Assembly: GCA_023430065.1 (NCBI GenBank)
Contig: JAEZCG010000135.1
Span: 1 to 7,667 of the forward strand
Direction of reading: 5' to 3'
From: Pseudomonadota bacterium
Lineage (GTDB): Bacteria > Pseudomonadota > Gammaproteobacteria > Burkholderiales > SHXO01
DNA: 7,667 nucleotides
Shown: positions 5,780 through 7,667 of the stretch, in pieces
Numbering within the stretch: position 1 is the first letter of the stretch
Layout: every line of letters begins with the position of its first letter
Notes under the pieces: generated by a model
Databases searched by the model: none
The model's input: the letters and a program-made list of their open reading frames with translations, nothing else
Told to the model about the DNA's origin: nothing
Translations under genes and position numbers: made by a program

Positions 5780-7634
5780 GGTACTTCTCCCAGATTCGGG
5801 TGACCCGTTCGTCGTTCGTGGTGCTCAGGTCGAGCGGCCAGTCGCGGAAGGCATGGAGGTCGAGCGCGACTTCGGAGATCGTCTCGCGCAGTTCCAACGG
5901 CTCCAGCCACTGGCCGGGGATGCGTCTCACCCCCAGCATCGCGCCCAGCAGATTGCCGGTGATCGCGCCCGTCGAGTCGGAATCGCCGTCGTGGTTGACC
6001 GCGAGCAGGACGCCGTGCCGGAAGTTACGGGCCACGCGAGTACAGTAGATGGAGATCGCCAGGGCTTCCTCGGCGACCCAACCTTCTCCCAGCAGGCGCA
6101 GCGCATCGAGGTGGGGCATGCCCGACTCGGATAGCTGCTCTGCACGCTCGAGCGCGTGCAACGTTTCTTCGTGGCCCCGTTCCTGCATCAGGCAGGTCTT
6201 GCTCGCGGCAAGCGCGTCCTCCAGCGTGGCGCCATCGACCAGTGCCATGATGAGGACGGCGAGCACGCCGGCAGCGAGGGAACCGGTGGGGTGGCCGTGC
6301 GTCAGCGCGGCGAGGTCGCTGGCGAGCCGGAACACCTCCGATGGGGTGGCGCGGTCGCGAAGTGCCCAGCCGAACAGACCGACCGGCGCGACCCGCATGA
6401 CGCCGCCACAGCCCTTGCTGCCGTTGTCGGCCGGCATGCCCGGGGTGCGTACGGCGCGTAGCGCGGAGAGACAGGTGTTGCCGGGGCCGCGGCGGCTGTG
6501 CAGCGCCGATCGCCCGATCAGCCAGCCCGGTTCCACGGTCGGCAGCGAGGCATGCGGCCGTTCGCCCTGCGTGTGCAGCCAGCGCAGATAGGCGAAAGCG
6601 GTGACGGTGGGGTAATCCGTCGTCCCCTTCAGGCAGCCGCGCACCCAACCGCGCAGCAGGCCCTCGGCCGTGAACAAGGTCATCTGCGTATCATCGGTGA
6701 TCCGGCCCAGACCCCCATAGGCCGGTGCATAGCAGCGCAGGCCGCTGCGGCCGAAGCGGGCGAGGATCTCCGGCCGCTTCATGAACTCGACCGGGGCGCC
6801 GAGGGCATCGCCGACTGCACCGCCGAGCAGGCAGCCGAGAAATCGACCGCGCACGGTGTCTGTGCGCTGGCGTCGGCCACGCCAGGCGGGTGCGGACTCG
6901 GGACGGCGCACGTCCCGCTCGGTCGGGCGATCATCCGTGTCGGGGGGTTCCGAGAACATGTGGTGTACCCCGAGTTCCGTGGCGACCAGTGCCGGGCGGC
7001 GCGGCGCAGCGCTGCACTGATCCTTCCACTCGGCGAGTTCCGATCCGTCCCACGAGACGCCCAATCCCTTTTCCCAGAAGGACAGGTAGACCACGCCCTG
7101 CGCGTGGGAGTAGTGGTTGCCGTTGGCTGCCGAACAGTCGAGTGCGTACTCCCAATTGTTCTCGCGCATGTTCACGCCGTGCACGGGGTGCGGCGTGCGC
7201 GACAGGGCGGTCAGCAAGGCTGCGGCGCGCTCATCCAGCGGACGATACGCCGCGACCCGCAAGCGGCCGTCCTCGCGCGGCTCGATGGCCGCGATCAACG
7301 TGCTGCCGCGCTGGAGGGTAACCAGCTTGCCGCCGAGGTCCACGGGCCCGATCTCCAGCCACCACTCGTCGGACGAGGCGCTGACTGTCTCACGGGTGTC
7401 GTCCGGGGCGAGAAGCTGCGCGAGGCGGTCCAGTGCCGGTTCCAGAGCGCGCCAGTCCGCCGCCTCCCGTCCTGCGCTCAGTTGCAGGCCGTGCAGCATC
7501 GCCGCGAGCGGCAGTTCTCCGTCATGGGCGAGAACCTCCGCCAACAGGTTCACGGGAAGCGGGTAGGCGATGTCGGGCAGGCCGTAGCGGGCGAGGGCAT
7601 CCGGCTTGAAACGAAGTTCGGAGAGTGGCTGCAT
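5769..7634 (-). CDS. ADP-ribosylglycohydrolase family protein with an unrecognised N-terminal region
   Basis: This 621-residue protein would remove ADP-ribose from a modified target. Residues 261-621 form a DraG/ARH-type hydrolase with its metal-binding motifs intact: GGAVGDALGAPVE (271-283), TDDT (313-316), KGCGGVMRVAP (407-417), THGHP (445-449) and HDGDSDSTGAI (548-558). Family members bind two magnesium ions through the TDDT and DGDSDS acids. The first 230 or so residues are extra compared with the usual 300-350-residue family. They comprise a helical start (about 1-75) and a tryptophan-rich part (about 85-227, including DEWWLEIG and FWEKGLGVSWDG), then a charged, proline-rich linker (about 228-260). 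I do not recognise this region. No signal peptide or membrane segment is seen. The ATG at 7634 lacks a clear ribosome site, and the frame stays open to the window edge, so the true start may lie outside. No ADP-ribosyltransferase is nearby, so the target is unknown. Confidence 0.92.
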   Translation of the reverse strand: MQPLSELRFKPDALARYGLPDIAYPLPVNLLAEVLAHDGELPLAAMLHGLQLSAGREAADWRALEPALDRLAQLLAPDDTRETVSASSDEWWLEIGPVDLGGKLVTLQRGSTLIAAIEPREDGRLRVAAYRPLDERAAALLTALSRTPHPVHGVNMRENNWEYALDCSAANGNHYSHAQGVVYLSFWEKGLGVSWDGSELAEWKDQCSAAPRRPALVATELGVHHMFSEPPDTDDRPTERDVRRPESAPAWRGRRQRTDTVRGRFLGCLLGGAVGDALGAPVEFMKRPEILARFGRSGLRCYAPAYGGLGRITDDTQMTLFTAEGLLRGWVRGCLKGTTDYPTVTAFAYLRWLHTQGERPHASLPTVEPGWLIGRSALHSRRGPGNTCLSALRAVRTPGMPADNGSKGCGGVMRVAPVGLFGWALRDRATPSEVFRLASDLAALTHGHPTGSLAAGVLAVLIMALVDGATLEDALAASKTCLMQERGHEETLHALERAEQLSESGMPHLDALRLLGEGWVAEEALAISIYCTRVARNFRHGVLLAVNHDGDSDSTGAITGNLLGAMLGVRRIPGQWLEPLELRETISEVALDLHAFRDWPLDLSTTNDERVTRIWEKYPGV

Positions 7635-7643
7635 CGGAATCGT

Positions 7644-7661
7644 TGCCGCACGGGTGCGGCA
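7644..7661. repeat. Perfect inverted repeat at the ADP-ribosylglycohydrolase start
   Basis: TGCCGCAC (7644-7651) and GTGCGGCA (7654-7661) form a perfect eight-base inverted repeat around two bases. It ends ten bases upstream of the proposed ATG on the minus strand. It could be an operator, a leader hairpin, or part of the coding region if the gene starts outside the window. There is no T-tract to suggest a terminator. Confidence 0.4.
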
Positions 7662-7667
7662 CAGGCT

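Noticed and set aside
6025..6648. A 207-codon minus-strand frame within the ADP-ribosylglycohydrolase gene
   Set aside because: It is a shifted-frame shadow; the real frame carries the ordered metal-binding motifs through the same stretch.
5769..7634. ADP-ribosylglycohydrolase as part of a nitrogenase DraT/DraG switch or a toxin-immunity pair
   Set aside because: No ADP-ribosyltransferase, nif gene or secreted toxin gene is visible in the window, so neither context can be claimed.

Overview
The window is GC-rich, densely coding DNA from a bacterial chromosome. It reads most like a high-GC proteobacterium (beta or gamma). The reasons are the short gaps, the fatty-acid/acyl-CoA degradation genes, a membrane PAS-GGDEF-EAL protein, and AGGAG-type ribosome binding sites. 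No rRNA, tRNA, CRISPR array, insertion sequence, integrase or long repeat is visible. Codon and base usage look uniform, so nothing points to a recent insertion. Taxonomy below this level cannot be read from the sequence.

Layout. (1) 85-861, minus strand: an NAD-type short-chain dehydrogenase/reductase. (2) 862-955: a 94-base divergent intergenic region with a candidate -10 element for each flanking gene. (3) 956-5756, plus strand: a probable three-gene operon of acyl-CoA dehydrogenase (956-2104), thiolase (2122-3297, 17-base gap) and an 815-residue membrane PAS-GGDEF-EAL cyclic-di-GMP enzyme (3309-5756, GTG start, 11-base gap). (4) 5769-7634, minus strand: an ADP-ribosylglycohydrolase with an unrecognised N-terminal region of about 230 residues. 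It converges on the operon, with 12 bases between the two stop codons. Its reading frame stays open to the right edge of the window, so its start is provisional.

How the genes may work together. The dehydrogenase and thiolase catalyse the first and last steps of a beta-oxidation spiral. The divergent reductase could supply the 3-hydroxyacyl-CoA dehydrogenase step. No enoyl-CoA hydratase is present here, so the set is incomplete or relies on genes elsewhere. The cyclic-di-GMP protein lies so close behind the thiolase that co-transcription is likely, which would tie acyl-CoA catabolism to a second messenger at least at the mRNA level. The ADP-ribosylglycohydrolase appears to be an independent unit.

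I do not see a clearly new multi-gene system. The most unusual points are the N-terminal region of the ADP-ribosylglycohydrolase, the unnamed six-helix membrane module of the GGDEF-EAL protein, and a possible leaderless start for the acyl-CoA dehydrogenase.
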